From assembly GCA_030828105.1 (NCBI GenBank), contig JAURDE010000006.1, positions 1 to 35,155 of the forward strand: a DNA stretch of 35,155 nucleotides. Reading direction: 5' to 3'. A program made the position numbers and the translations under genes. The DNA is from Bdellovibrionota bacterium (GTDB taxonomy: Bacteria; Bdellovibrionota; Bacteriovoracia; Bacteriovoracales; Bacteriovoracaceae). The notes under the pieces are model-generated. The model worked only from the letters and a program-made list of their open reading frames with translations. It did not search any database and had not been told where the DNA came from. Shown piece after piece: positions 25,306-32,301 of this stretch (position 1 is its first letter; every line of letters begins with the position of its first letter).

Positions 25306-25672
25306 GTACTGCTCTAGGTCTTCGATCTCTATCCACGGCAACATAAGTGAATATACCCTCAGTCACCTTAATATGGCTGAAATCTCTACGCACCCAGGCC
25401 TCTATTTTTATTTTCATTGAGGTTCGTCCAATATTGATAACTTCGGTATAGCAGCCTAAGATATCTCCAACGAGAACTGGCCTAATAAAAGTCATACTTT
25501 CTACAGCAACAGTAACAGATCGTCCTCTAGAAGTTTCTGATGCAACCACTCCACCTGCAATATCCATTTGAGATAATACCCACCCCCCAAAAACATCTCC
25601 ATGTGGATTTGTATCTCCAGGCATGGCCAAAGTACGTGTTGCAGGCTCGCCGTGAGGAACATCTTTACTCAT
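25289..25672 (-). CDS. yciA: YciA-type acyl-CoA thioesterase
   Basis: A 127-aa hot-dog-fold enzyme that hydrolyses acyl-CoA thioesters. The family signature NPHGDVFGGWVLSQMD (residues 22-37) contains the catalytic aspartate, and AVESMTFIRPVLVGDIL (55-71) and TSMKIKIEAWVRR (81-93) follow as in YciA and related acyl-CoA hydrolases. The length is typical. SD AAGGAG lies 5 nt from ATG 25672. A candidate promoter is TTTGTC, 16 nt, TATACA on the reverse strand (25751-25724). Cytoplasmic; likely balances CoA pools and supplies free fatty acids for lipid work. Confidence 0.9.
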   Translation of the reverse strand: MSKDVPHGEPATRTLAMPGDTNPHGDVFGGWVLSQMDIAGGVVASETSRGRSVTVAVESMTFIRPVLVGDILGCYTEVINIGRTSMKIKIEAWVRRDFSHIKVTEGIFTYVAVDRDRRPRAVPKNSN

Positions 25673-25758
25673 AAAAACTCCTTTTAATTCATTAAAACAC
25701 GAGTTGATGAGTTGGCAAAGCTGTGTATACCTGATTTAGCTAGTCGACAAAGATAGAA

Positions 25759-25780
25759 GCCGGGCCATTTTAGGCCCGGC
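25759..25780. terminator. Perfect GC-rich hairpin GCCGGGCC-6-GGCCCGGC
   Basis: An 8-bp uninterrupted GC stem with a 6-nt loop (ATTTTA). On the reverse strand it is followed by the pyrimidine-rich TTCTATCTTT, which would make a second, weaker terminator behind the regulator operon. On the + strand no T-run follows, so there it would act only as a structural element. Confidence 0.45.
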
Positions 25781-25820
25781 TCTAGTCAAAAAGGCAGGAG
25801 AAAAATGAAAAAACACTAAG

Positions 25821-25855
25821 AAAAAAAGGCCAGAAGAACGAGGCCCGAACTTCTG
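25821..25855 (-). terminator. Rho-independent terminator of the kinase-regulator operon
   Basis: On the reverse strand, stem CAGAAG (25855-25850) pairs with CTTCTG (25836-25831), then GCC and a run of seven T (25827-25821). It lies 90 nt beyond the stop of the response regulator. It overlaps the + strand terminator-like stem ending in T5 at 25870, giving a two-way termination region. Confidence 0.5.
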
Positions 25856-25944
25856 AGGCGGGCTGTTTTTGCAACCTTTTCTTCAAATACTATACCCACC
25901 ACTTTTGTAAATAATGTCAGACCTTTGCAAATTGTTTGTCAAAT

Positions 25945-26610
25945 TTAGGCCTTCATACGATAACCTATACCGCGTAGAGTCTCGATAAGGTCGTCCTTTG
26001 TTTTTTGTCTTATCTGTAAAACATGAGTATCAACTGTTCGTGTTGATGGATAATTTTCCATGCCCCATACTTTGTTTAATATTTCCTCTCGACTAAAAGC
26101 ACGACCTGGCTCTCTGGCCATTAACCTTAACAGCTCATATTCCATTTTAGTTAATTCAATTTTATGGTCCTCAAAGTAGACCTCTCTTTTTAAATCATCA
26201 ATATGTAAGGCCCCAAGATCTAAATGGTCTGACTCTAAAAATTCGTGTGACGATTTTACATTCCTAAGCTGAACTCGAATCCTAGCAACCAACTCTCTTG
26301 GCTCAAATGGTTTCGTCATATAGTCACTAGCGCCAGTTTCGAGACCGAGGATTCTATCTACAAGATCTGCTCGGGCAGTAAGCATAATAACTGGTATATT
26401 AATTTTCTGTGCCCTAAGTTCCCTTAAGAAATCAAGTCCCTGCCCATCTGGTAACATCCAATCCAGTATAATCATATCAAATTTTTTAGGATCCCTTTTG
26501 GCCAATTTTAGTGTTGCCACTAACTCAAGAGTAAACCCCTCATCTTCAAGATATTTCTTCAAACTTGGACCTAAATTTTCATCATCTTCGACAAGCAAAA
26601 TTTTTGACAT
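25945..26610 (-). CDS. OmpR-family response regulator (possibly VxrB-like)
   Basis: A 221-aa regulator with receiver domain (VEDD acid pocket at 7-10, phospho-acceptor D50 in IILDWMLPDGQG, TKPFEPRELVARI near 99-111) and a C-terminal OmpR-type winged helix (IELTKMEYELLRLMA and STRTVDTHVLQIRQK). ATG 26610 overlaps the kinase stop as TAATG, and its SD AAGGAG lies in the last codons of the kinase, so both are translated together. Three direct repeats ahead of the kinase gene (28226-28253) are its best candidate binding site. The name VxrB is inference from the kinase sensor domain. Confidence 0.93.
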   Translation of the reverse strand: MSKILLVEDDENLGPSLKKYLEDEGFTLELVATLKLAKRDPKKFDMIILDWMLPDGQGLDFLRELRAQKINIPVIMLTARADLVDRILGLETGASDYMTKPFEPRELVARIRVQLRNVKSSHEFLESDHLDLGALHIDDLKREVYFEDHKIELTKMEYELLRLMAREPGRAFSREEILNKVWGMENYPSTRTVDTHVLQIRQKTKDDLIETLRGIGYRMKA

Positions 26611-28193
26611 TAGGACTCCTTATTTTTATTAGCAGGTATTTTGACAACAAAACGAGTTGGATTCTTCTTAAAATCAATCGTCGCGTTTATCTTTTTTAAA
26701 GAGTTTTTAACAATATTCATTCCTAAACCACTTCCTTGGCTAGATTCACCTTTAACGAACTCTTCTGCCATTTCGTTAAAATTATTAAAAGCACACTCAC
26801 CCTGATCTTCTACTATCAAACCGAGGAGGCTTTTTTTATACTTAATTACTTCAACTCTAACGGGCGCTTTACCGTGAACACAAGCATTCTCAATAAGGTT
26901 TCTTAAAATTAAGGCCACCCAATAGGTATCCATTTGAAAACTCATATCCTCTTTCAAAAGTTGGACATCAATTTCATATTCAAAGCCTTCTACAATGTTG
27001 AGTATAAAATCATTAACTGAATCACAGGAAAAATAAGGAGATGAATGAAAATTATTTTTATTCTGTGCTTTAAGATAATTACGGCTAGACTCTGTCAATC
27101 TTTGTAATCGATATACGTCATTGCTCAGTCGAAGAAAAGTTTCTTGTAAATCATGATTTAAACTGGAAAAACCTTTTTGAACTCTTTCAATCTGCAAAAG
27201 CATACTAGAAATAGGTGTTCTAAATTCATGGGTTAGCACTCTTAAAGCGAATCGTTTATTTTCATCTTCAATTTTTTGCTGCTTAATCTTGTAGTAGAGT
27301 AACCAGCTTAAAAAGATCACTAAACCAACACAGAGTATTGCAAATATGAGATTACTCTTATCTGAGTTTTTCAAAAGATATCTTGTATTATATCTCCAAC
27401 AATAAGGTCCATCTCTATAAAAACATTCATGGCCTTCTATAAATTTAACCAATTCAAATGGCTCCTTCTTAAGAAAAAGATCAAGAGCTTCTTTAGGATA
27501 AACCCCATACTCAAGAGAAAAAGGAGACATAGGATTTAAAATTCGAGCAAAAAGATAATGAGGTGTCAGGAAATAATCCTTTCCCTTACTTAAAGAATCT
27601 AAGGATAAATTATCAAACTCACCTAATATTGAGAACTCAACAGGAAATGTACCAACAAACTTTCTAACATCCTTTAGTTCACTTGCATGAAAATAATTAA
27701 GGTTATTGTATATCCATTCTTTCGAGTTAAAACTAGAGTTCTTTACCATAATGGCCAAAAATGCATAACTTATACCTGAAGGGTGCATATAGGGTGGTCT
27801 CGAGAAGAAAGAGGCGGGAAGATGCGCTCTAACACCACATCTATACTCTTCCCATTTAAGGACCTTATTTTCTTTTAGAGAATTGATGAGAGTTAATACA
27901 TTTGAAAAGCAATTCTTTTTTGAGGAGTATTTTTTTCTAGCTTTGATCAAGTCTCGTTCATCTATTTTTGGGTGAGGCGTGATTAATTCTACAAACTCAT
28001 TATTACCGAAAAGTTTAGAAATATTTAAAAAAGCATTTGGTTTATGTGTATTTTGAAAAAGAACCTTAGACTGGATTACACGAACAATATCATTTGGTGT
28101 TGCCTGATTATTTCCTCTCCATGAGAGTCCATAGTAACCGGCCAAGAATGCAAGGAAAACGGCCGTCAATATAAGGGTGATATACAGTCTCAT
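26610..28193 (-). CDS. Sensor histidine kinase with large periplasmic domain (DUF3404/VxrA-like)
   Basis: A 527-aa inner-membrane kinase. One membrane segment near residues 5-22, a periplasmic domain of about 255 residues, a second segment near 281-301, then HisKA (H322 in LTHEFRTPISS) and HATPase (NLIENACVHG, GSGLGMNIVKN). The periplasmic domain has four cysteines (C95, C119, C257, C265) that could form two disulphides, plus MHPSGISYAF near 136-145 and CFYRDGPYCWRYN near 257-269. This pattern recalls the DUF3404 sensor of VxrA/WigK, the Vibrio kinase for cell-wall damage; that is from memory and needs a profile search. Start ATG 28193 has only a weak SD. ABC transporter genes lie directly upstream on the same strand. 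Confidence 0.9.
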   Translation of the reverse strand: MRLYITLILTAVFLAFLAGYYGLSWRGNNQATPNDIVRVIQSKVLFQNTHKPNAFLNISKLFGNNEFVELITPHPKIDERDLIKARKKYSSKKNCFSNVLTLINSLKENKVLKWEEYRCGVRAHLPASFFSRPPYMHPSGISYAFLAIMVKNSSFNSKEWIYNNLNYFHASELKDVRKFVGTFPVEFSILGEFDNLSLDSLSKGKDYFLTPHYLFARILNPMSPFSLEYGVYPKEALDLFLKKEPFELVKFIEGHECFYRDGPYCWRYNTRYLLKNSDKSNLIFAILCVGLVIFLSWLLYYKIKQQKIEDENKRFALRVLTHEFRTPISSMLLQIERVQKGFSSLNHDLQETFLRLSNDVYRLQRLTESSRNYLKAQNKNNFHSSPYFSCDSVNDFILNIVEGFEYEIDVQLLKEDMSFQMDTYWVALILRNLIENACVHGKAPVRVEVIKYKKSLLGLIVEDQGECAFNNFNEMAEEFVKGESSQGSGLGMNIVKNSLKKINATIDFKKNPTRFVVKIPANKNKES

Positions 28194-28225
28194 AGCTGCT
28201 TATCTTCTCTTATTTATGAAAGGTA

Positions 28226-28253
28226 ATTGTCAAAGTATTGTGAAAAAATTGTG
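28226..28253 (-). promoter_or_regulatory. Three direct repeats with exact 11-nt period ahead of the kinase operon
   Basis: On the + strand ATTGTC, ATTGTG and ATTGTG begin at 28226, 28237 and 28248; on the coding strand they read CACAAT, CACAAT, GACAAT. Direct repeats of about one helical turn are the usual binding sites of OmpR/PhoB-family regulators. They lie 33-60 nt before the kinase start, in the only gap between the ABC genes and the kinase, so self-regulation is likely. Confidence 0.5.
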
Positions 28254-28268
28254 ATTTTTAATGCCGCG

Positions 28269-29084
28269 CTACAATTCTTTACGCTTAAAAACGAAAAAGG
28301 CACACCACATCCATAAGCCAGAAGTTATAACGAAGTGTGTAGATTGGGATAAAACCTGATTCATTGATTGTGGATCCTTAGAAAATAAAGAGCTCCCCAT
28401 CCAAACCATATTTCCAAACTGAGGAAATAAATAATGAACCAAAAGGGCCAAAGAACTGTATATCCCAAGCCCTTGCTCTAAAATTTGGTCTGTGGTTTTT
28501 AAACTCACATAGATGTTTGACGTATAAATAAGAGTGAAAACGAGTAACGTAAACATCAACCCAATTTTCTCAGATGTAAAAAGATTGATCAAAACTGCAA
28601 TTAATAAAGACGAAAAATTCACCGCAAACAAAATTAATAAACACAACAAGGTTTTACCAAAATAGGACAAGGAGGATAATTGTGCCCAATTAAAAATATA
28701 AATAACAACAATACAAATAAATAGAAATAGTCCTAAAATTAAACTCCCCCCGAAAAGCCTTGATAATAAATAAGTACTTCTTTTTAAAGGGAGTACTAAA
28801 AAGGTGGAAATTATATTGTTATTAAATTCACTATTAATAAGACCTGTTCCCATAATCGCACAAATAAAAACGGCCCAGAACTGAACAAATGATAAAGTGA
28901 AGGTCAATCTTTGATCTTTAAAATTAATAAATCCATCAAAACCGGACGCTTTTGCTGTTTCCTCAATGGCCTCTAAACCATAACTGACTCCAAGTATGTA
29001 GGCGAAGGTGACCAAAAAAATGGGAATTAAGCTTTTATTACGATATTCCTTAATAATTGTATTTAGAACAAGGGTTTTGATCAT
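28269..29084 (-). CDS. ABC-2 type transporter permease
   Basis: A 271-aa inner-membrane protein with six predicted membrane segments (about residues 18-36, 66-86, 108-130, 140-165, 172-192 and 245-263). It is of the ABC-2 type, used for export of drugs, lipids or surface polymers. The start overlaps the ATPase stop by 4 nt (ATGA), so it is certainly the partner of that gene. No substrate can be assigned. The cluster with a periplasmic-sensing kinase suggests a role in envelope stress or antimicrobial defence. A 75-nt gap with regulatory repeats separates it from the kinase. Confidence 0.87.
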   Translation of the reverse strand: MIKTLVLNTIIKEYRNKSLIPIFLVTFAYILGVSYGLEAIEETAKASGFDGFINFKDQRLTFTLSFVQFWAVFICAIMGTGLINSEFNNNIISTFLVLPLKRSTYLLSRLFGGSLILGLFLFICIVVIYIFNWAQLSSLSYFGKTLLCLLILFAVNFSSLLIAVLINLFTSEKIGLMFTLLVFTLIYTSNIYVSLKTTDQILEQGLGIYSSLALLVHYLFPQFGNMVWMGSSLFSKDPQSMNQVLSQSTHFVITSGLWMWCAFFVFKRKEL

Positions 29085-29812
29085 TCGTTACCACCTGTCG
29101 TATTATTTAAGAAAAACTGCTCAAGATCATTTCCTACCTCAGAAATGGCCCCTTGAAACTTTATCTCGGCCCTATCTATAATAATAACCTGATCACAGAT
29201 TTTTTCTATCTCGGCCAATATATGAGAGCATACTATGATTGTTTTTCCCGACGCTCTCAACTCTTTTATAAGATCTTTCAATTCTCTAATACCGAGCGGA
29301 TCTAACCCCGAAAAAGGCTCATCAAAAATCATTATTTTTTTATTGCTCAAATAAATTGAAGCAAGCCCTGCTCTTTGCATCTGCCCTTTAGATACCTTAC
29401 CCAATTTCTTGCTTCTTAATTCAGTTAATCTAAACTTCTCAAGGGCCATTTCAATATGTTCTTGGAGCCCCTCTCTGGGTAGGCCATAAAGCTGAGTCAT
29501 CATTTTTATAAAGTCTTCAACTGTATAGAAAGGAAAGAAATAGAACTTTTCGGGAAAGTAAGCAATATCCTTTCTAGATAAAGGATCAGTGGAGTCTTTT
29601 CCGTTTATTGTAATTTTACCTTTTTGAAAATTGACTAAATCAAGAATAGATTTCACCAGGGTTGTTTTACCTGCACCATTTGGCCCAAGAAGCCCTGTAA
29701 TAATATTATTACTAAAATCGAGATTAACATTTTTGAGGGCCGTGAAACTCCCATAATTCTTATAGAGATTTTCAACTTTTAAAATTGTTTCCATGCCAAT
29801 TTTTTCAACCAT
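29081..29812 (-). CDS. ABC transporter ATP-binding protein
   Basis: A 243-aa ATPase that powers the 28269-29084 permease. Walker A is LLGPNGAGKTTLVK (41-54), the Q-loop lies near YFPEKF, the signature is VSKGQMQRAG (a lysine replaces the first glycine of SGGQ, common in ABC-2 exporters), Walker B is IMIFDEPFSGLDP and the H-loop is VCSHIL. I chose ATG 29812 because AGGA lies 8 nt upstream; ATG 29794 (METILKVENL) and a TTG at 29830 are alternatives. Cytoplasmic, bound to the permease. Together with it, this is the first pair of a reverse-strand run that continues into the kinase and regulator. Confidence 0.93.
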   Translation of the reverse strand: MVEKIGMETILKVENLYKNYGSFTALKNVNLDFSNNIITGLLGPNGAGKTTLVKSILDLVNFQKGKITINGKDSTDPLSRKDIAYFPEKFYFFPFYTVEDFIKMMTQLYGLPREGLQEHIEMALEKFRLTELRSKKLGKVSKGQMQRAGLASIYLSNKKIMIFDEPFSGLDPLGIRELKDLIKELRASGKTIIVCSHILAEIEKICDQVIIIDRAEIKFQGAISEVGNDLEQFFLNNTTGGNE

Positions 29813-29900
29813 TCTGACAATCCTAAACAATATTTAGTGGTTTTTAAAACCAAAAAACAGTTACTTTTCTATTCAAGACACTAAGAAATAGAAATCGACT

Positions 29901-29906
29901 TATAAT
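29901..29906 (+). promoter_or_regulatory. Perfect -10 TATAAT, possible leaderless start
   Basis: TATAAT, six bases (CCCACC) and then ATG 29913, with no SD. Expected transcription start coincides with the start codon. No clear -35 is seen. Confidence 0.4.
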
Positions 29907-29912
29907 CCCACC

Positions 29913-30143
29913 ATGGCTCTTAATATAAAAGCTTTTTTTCCTTTTTCTCATCCTCTTCCGACTTCTAATCCTTTAGGAGTTGAACTTGGTACGGTTTCTA
30001 ATGAGCATCAGAAACAAGAGCGTGAAAAAGATGACCACCCACATGAAAGACCGGCCTATCAAATTTATAAAGAGGCCCTATTAGGACTAGATCCCTTGTT
30101 GGCAGCTCGTATAAGAAAGCCTAACGAGCACACTCAAGACTGA
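29913..30143 (+). CDS. Small proline/histidine-rich protein, unrecognised
   Basis: A 76-aa soluble protein. The first half is hydrophobic and proline-rich (FFPFSHPLPTSNPLG), the middle is charged (EHQKQEREKDDHPHERP) and the end is a short helix (YKEALLGLDPLLAARI). No signal peptide or known motif. No SD precedes the ATG, but a perfect TATAAT lies exactly 6 nt upstream, which supports a real leaderless gene. The 3' end overlaps the convergent lipoprotein gene by 23 nt. Function unknown. Confidence 0.5.
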   Translation: MALNIKAFFPFSHPLPTSNPLGVELGTVSNEHQKQEREKDDHPHERPAYQIYKEALLGLDPLLAARIRKPNEHTQD

Positions 30144-30546
30144 CATTATGTTTGTGGTCAGGTTCATAAACAATTATTTCTCTTTTTCTCAACAATGCGC
30201 CCATTCTATCGCTAGAAAGGTAGAAGTTATGCTGGTGGGAACCATCCAATAACACGTAATTTCCCCCAACGGCCTTATGAACCTCCGTTAGTGAAAGGCT
30301 TCTTACTTGATGTGTATGAGTATAATCACCAATCATGGATGATCTTATCGCTGAATTGCAATAAATTGAGTCTTTAGGCACTTCGTCTGCGCCCTGCATT
30401 ACACTTCTTCCTTTAAGATGGGGGTCTGGGTTAAAATCATAACCACAAGAGCTCATAAAACAAGGCATCAAGCTAACGCACAAAATCATTAGAAATCTTA
30501 ATGAACGGTGATTAGTATTTATAATTTTTCCTAATACCATTGGCAT
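30121..30546 (-). CDS. Histidine-rich lipoprotein, possibly metal-binding
   Basis: A predicted lipoprotein of about 141 aa: basic start (GKIINTNHRSLR), hydrophobic stretch FLMILCVSLMPCF and lipobox-like MSSC. The mature part contains three histidine pairs of the HxH type, DYTHTHQV, GSHQHNFYL and DHKHNVSLEC, evenly set in short strands, plus two cysteines (IYCN and LEC). Such HxH pairs commonly bind zinc or copper, so a periplasmic metal-binding role is possible. ATG 30546 is directly preceded by TATAAT; ATG 30540, six bases after TATAAT, would be the leaderless start. A GTG at 30558 is less likely. I do not recognise the family. Confidence 0.65.
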   Translation of the reverse strand: MPMVLGKIINTNHRSLRFLMILCVSLMPCFMSSCGYDFNPDPHLKGRSVMQGADEVPKDSIYCNSAIRSSMIGDYTHTHQVRSLSLTEVHKAVGGNYVLLDGSHQHNFYLSSDRMGALLRKREIIVYEPDHKHNVSLECAR

Positions 30547-30552
30547 ATTATA
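30547..30552 (-). promoter_or_regulatory. -10 TATAAT at the lipoprotein start
   Basis: On the reverse strand TATAAT is followed by six bases (ATGCCA) and ATG 30540. With normal spacing the mRNA would begin at the second ATG, so the annotated first ATG would not be transcribed. No SD is visible for either. Confidence 0.35.
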
Positions 30553-30613
30553 ACTCACTTCAATCAGAGGGTCATATTCGTTTTAAATGGACATGTCTTT
30601 CATTGTTTTATAG

Positions 30614-30641
30614 ACCTGATCCCTGCTAGGGGTCAGGTTTT
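30614..30641 (+). terminator. Strong hairpin followed by T4, between divergent genes
   Basis: ACCTGATCCCT, GCT, AGGGGTCAGGT: an 11-bp stem with one G-T pair, then TTTT (30638-30641). It looks like a + strand terminator, yet the nearest + strand gene ends about 470 nt earlier. The CCTGA/TCAGG stem also resembles REP-type palindromes. It may insulate the protease gene or attenuate a longer leader. The rest of the 30547-30776 spacer holds the inverted repeat below and AT-rich DNA without a clear promoter. Confidence 0.45.
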
Positions 30642-30654
30642 ACCCTTTAAATTG

Positions 30655-30671
30655 GCACAAAGCGTTTGTGC
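30655..30671. promoter_or_regulatory. Inverted repeat GCACAAA-GCG-TTTGTGC upstream of the protease
   Basis: A perfect 7-bp inverted repeat with a 3-nt centre, 106 nt before the protease start. Its size and symmetry fit an operator for a dimeric repressor or activator; as RNA it would form a small hairpin. The protein that would bind is unknown. Confidence 0.35.
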
Positions 30672-30776
30672 TAGTGCATTGTTCAGAGATAAACTTTCTT
30701 ACTTTACCTTACAAAATTAGTATTCTTACGCATTTATTATTATTGTCTATTCTCTCTAATAATAAAGGAGCAATAG

Positions 30777-32297
30777 GTGCATAAGTTTTTTCGTCAGTCT
30801 CTTGTTTTTACTGCACTGCTAGGGCCCGCAGTAACCCTGGCCAATTTTCTTGATGTTTCATATTTCAAAAATGGTAATCCTCTAAATGATTCTGATGTAA
30901 CCGTTAGCTCTTTAAACGGATATTTTATCAGTACTGATAAATTTAAAATTGTACGTAGTGACTATCAATTTGAGATCACAACAGCATTTGGATTAGGTGA
31001 CCCACAAGAAAATGGTAAGCCAGAATTAAAACCATATGAGGGTTCTGAAGAAATAAGATATGAAGAAACTTTAGACTTCGATTCAAGTGACGTAAGATTT
31101 GGGGCCTCAAATCTCACTTACTGGTTAGGTAAAACCGTAGATAAAATTGTGGATCTAGGATACTTAGGCTCTAAGAAATTAGACATAAAGGTATATTCTC
31201 ACTGCAAGGATATGCTTAACGCTTATTATTCTCCTGTCGACAATGTTATTTGTGTCGGACACCTTCACAAGACCCTTGGAAAAGAATCATTAGAAGGGAT
31301 GGCAAGTCTCGCGTGGGATGCGGATGTAATCGTTCATGAGCTTGGCCACGGTGTTTATAATAACCTTACAACGATGACCAGAAATAACTACGTAAGCTTT
31401 GGTAACGATATGGTCAGCGCGATGAATGAAGGTCAAGCTGACTTTATGGCCCATGTTGTAACAGGTGCTGAGATTTTAGCTCCTTGGATGATGAATATGG
31501 CCAAAGAGTATTATAAAAAAATTGCACCTCACGTATACCCATACGTTAAAGATAAACAAGGGCTTAGACATATTGCCAATGACTTTAAACTTAACACTCA
31601 CTTCTTTGGAGAAATTCATGATGATGGTTCAGTCATTGCGGGAGCTCTTCAAAAGGTTGCAGATAAAATTGGCAAAGAAACTTCACTCAATATATGGCTT
31701 GAAACGATTACTAGAATTCATGAGGCCAACAACTTCTATGATTTTGGTAAAATTATGGAACAAGTTGATGAAGAGCAAAACAATGGGGTGAACAAGCAGG
31801 CCATAGAGGAAAGTTTTAAAGATCATGCCATATATGGAAACCCTGAAATGCTTGAGGGTGACATTGTAGCGGAAGCTAAAATTGTTGACGATAAAGAGAC
31901 TCTTATTGAAATTCTTAAATCACTAGGAATAGATAAAGAGGAGACACTTAATCAACTGACTGAAAATAATAATGGTAATGGTCAACTTGATAAAAATGAG
32001 TGTATCTCATTAGAAGTTGCCTTTAAAAACGTCAGCGATAAAGATCTTGTAGGTCTTGAAGTTTTCATTCCAAAACATATGGTGCCTAAAGGTCTTAGCA
32101 ACCAAGGACAGAATAGGAATTATCTCGGTTTTCTAAAACCAGGGATTACTTTCCCTATAGAGGTAAACTACAAGAACAAGAGAAGACCATGGTTTTATGT
32201 TTGCGCTACTGAGGACTTCGAGCAAGAGCAAACACTTCCTGTATTTGTAAGAAACTCAGGTGAAAATACTGTTAAAATTGAAGTAAAAATTAATTAA
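30777..32297 (+). CDS. Secreted zinc metalloprotease (gluzincin, M4/M36-like) without propeptide
   Basis: A 506-aa exported protease. Signal peptide near residues 1-22 (ending VTLA). The zinc motif is H187-ELG-H191, and the third ligand is E218 in MNEGQADF, 27 residues on, close to the spacing in fungalysin (M36). ICVGHL before the active site and ADVIVHELGH fit fungalysin/thermolysin-like enzymes. The usual N-terminal FTP/PepSY propeptide is missing: only about 160 residues precede the active site. Residues from about 398 (NGNGQLDKNE) form a C-terminal beta-sandwich domain of the type that begins NGNG-x-LxPGE. GTG 30777 has SD AAAGGAG 6 nt upstream. The next gene, 4 nt away, encodes a propeptide-like protein. 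Probably acts outside the cell or on prey (inference). Confidence 0.85.
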   Translation: MHKFFRQSLVFTALLGPAVTLANFLDVSYFKNGNPLNDSDVTVSSLNGYFISTDKFKIVRSDYQFEITTAFGLGDPQENGKPELKPYEGSEEIRYEETLDFDSSDVRFGASNLTYWLGKTVDKIVDLGYLGSKKLDIKVYSHCKDMLNAYYSPVDNVICVGHLHKTLGKESLEGMASLAWDADVIVHELGHGVYNNLTTMTRNNYVSFGNDMVSAMNEGQADFMAHVVTGAEILAPWMMNMAKEYYKKIAPHVYPYVKDKQGLRHIANDFKLNTHFFGEIHDDGSVIAGALQKVADKIGKETSLNIWLETITRIHEANNFYDFGKIMEQVDEEQNNGVNKQAIEESFKDHAIYGNPEMLEGDIVAEAKIVDDKETLIEILKSLGIDKEETLNQLTENNNGNGQLDKNECISLEVAFKNVSDKDLVGLEVFIPKHMVPKGLSNQGQNRNYLGFLKPGITFPIEVNYKNKRRPWFYVCATEDFEQEQTLPVFVRNSGENTVKIEVKIN

Positions 32298-32301
32298 GAC
32301 C

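Larger units (their letters stand above)
25738..25870 (+). ncRNA. Candidate small RNA or structured leader in the GC-rich spacer
   Basis: This 272-nt spacer is the longest in the window and much richer in GC than its surroundings. A + strand promoter is possible: TTGATG (25704-25709), 16 nt, TATACC (25726-25731). A transcript from about 25738 would carry a perfect hairpin (25759-25780), a strong SD followed by a four-codon frame encoding MKKH and a stop (25793-25819), and a terminator, GGCCCG/CGGGCT stem then T5 (25842-25870). No gene follows on this strand, so the unit would stand alone. The same hairpins can be reverse-strand terminators for the upstream regulator gene, so the RNA may not exist. 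Confidence 0.28.

Noticed and set aside
25793-25870. tmRNA or SRP RNA as explanation for the SD-led mini frame and hairpins
   Set aside because: No tRNA-like ends, no tag peptide ending in AA, and no SRP tetraloop motif.
29816-29831. Second copy of the ACAAT repeats near the ABC ATPase start
   Set aside because: Only two copies, 10-nt period and opposite orientation; too weak to link with the 28226-28253 site.
30653-30670. Sigma54 promoter TGGCAC...TTTG ahead of the protease
   Set aside because: The second element is one base off the required spacing and lacks GC; the inverted repeat explains the same bases better.
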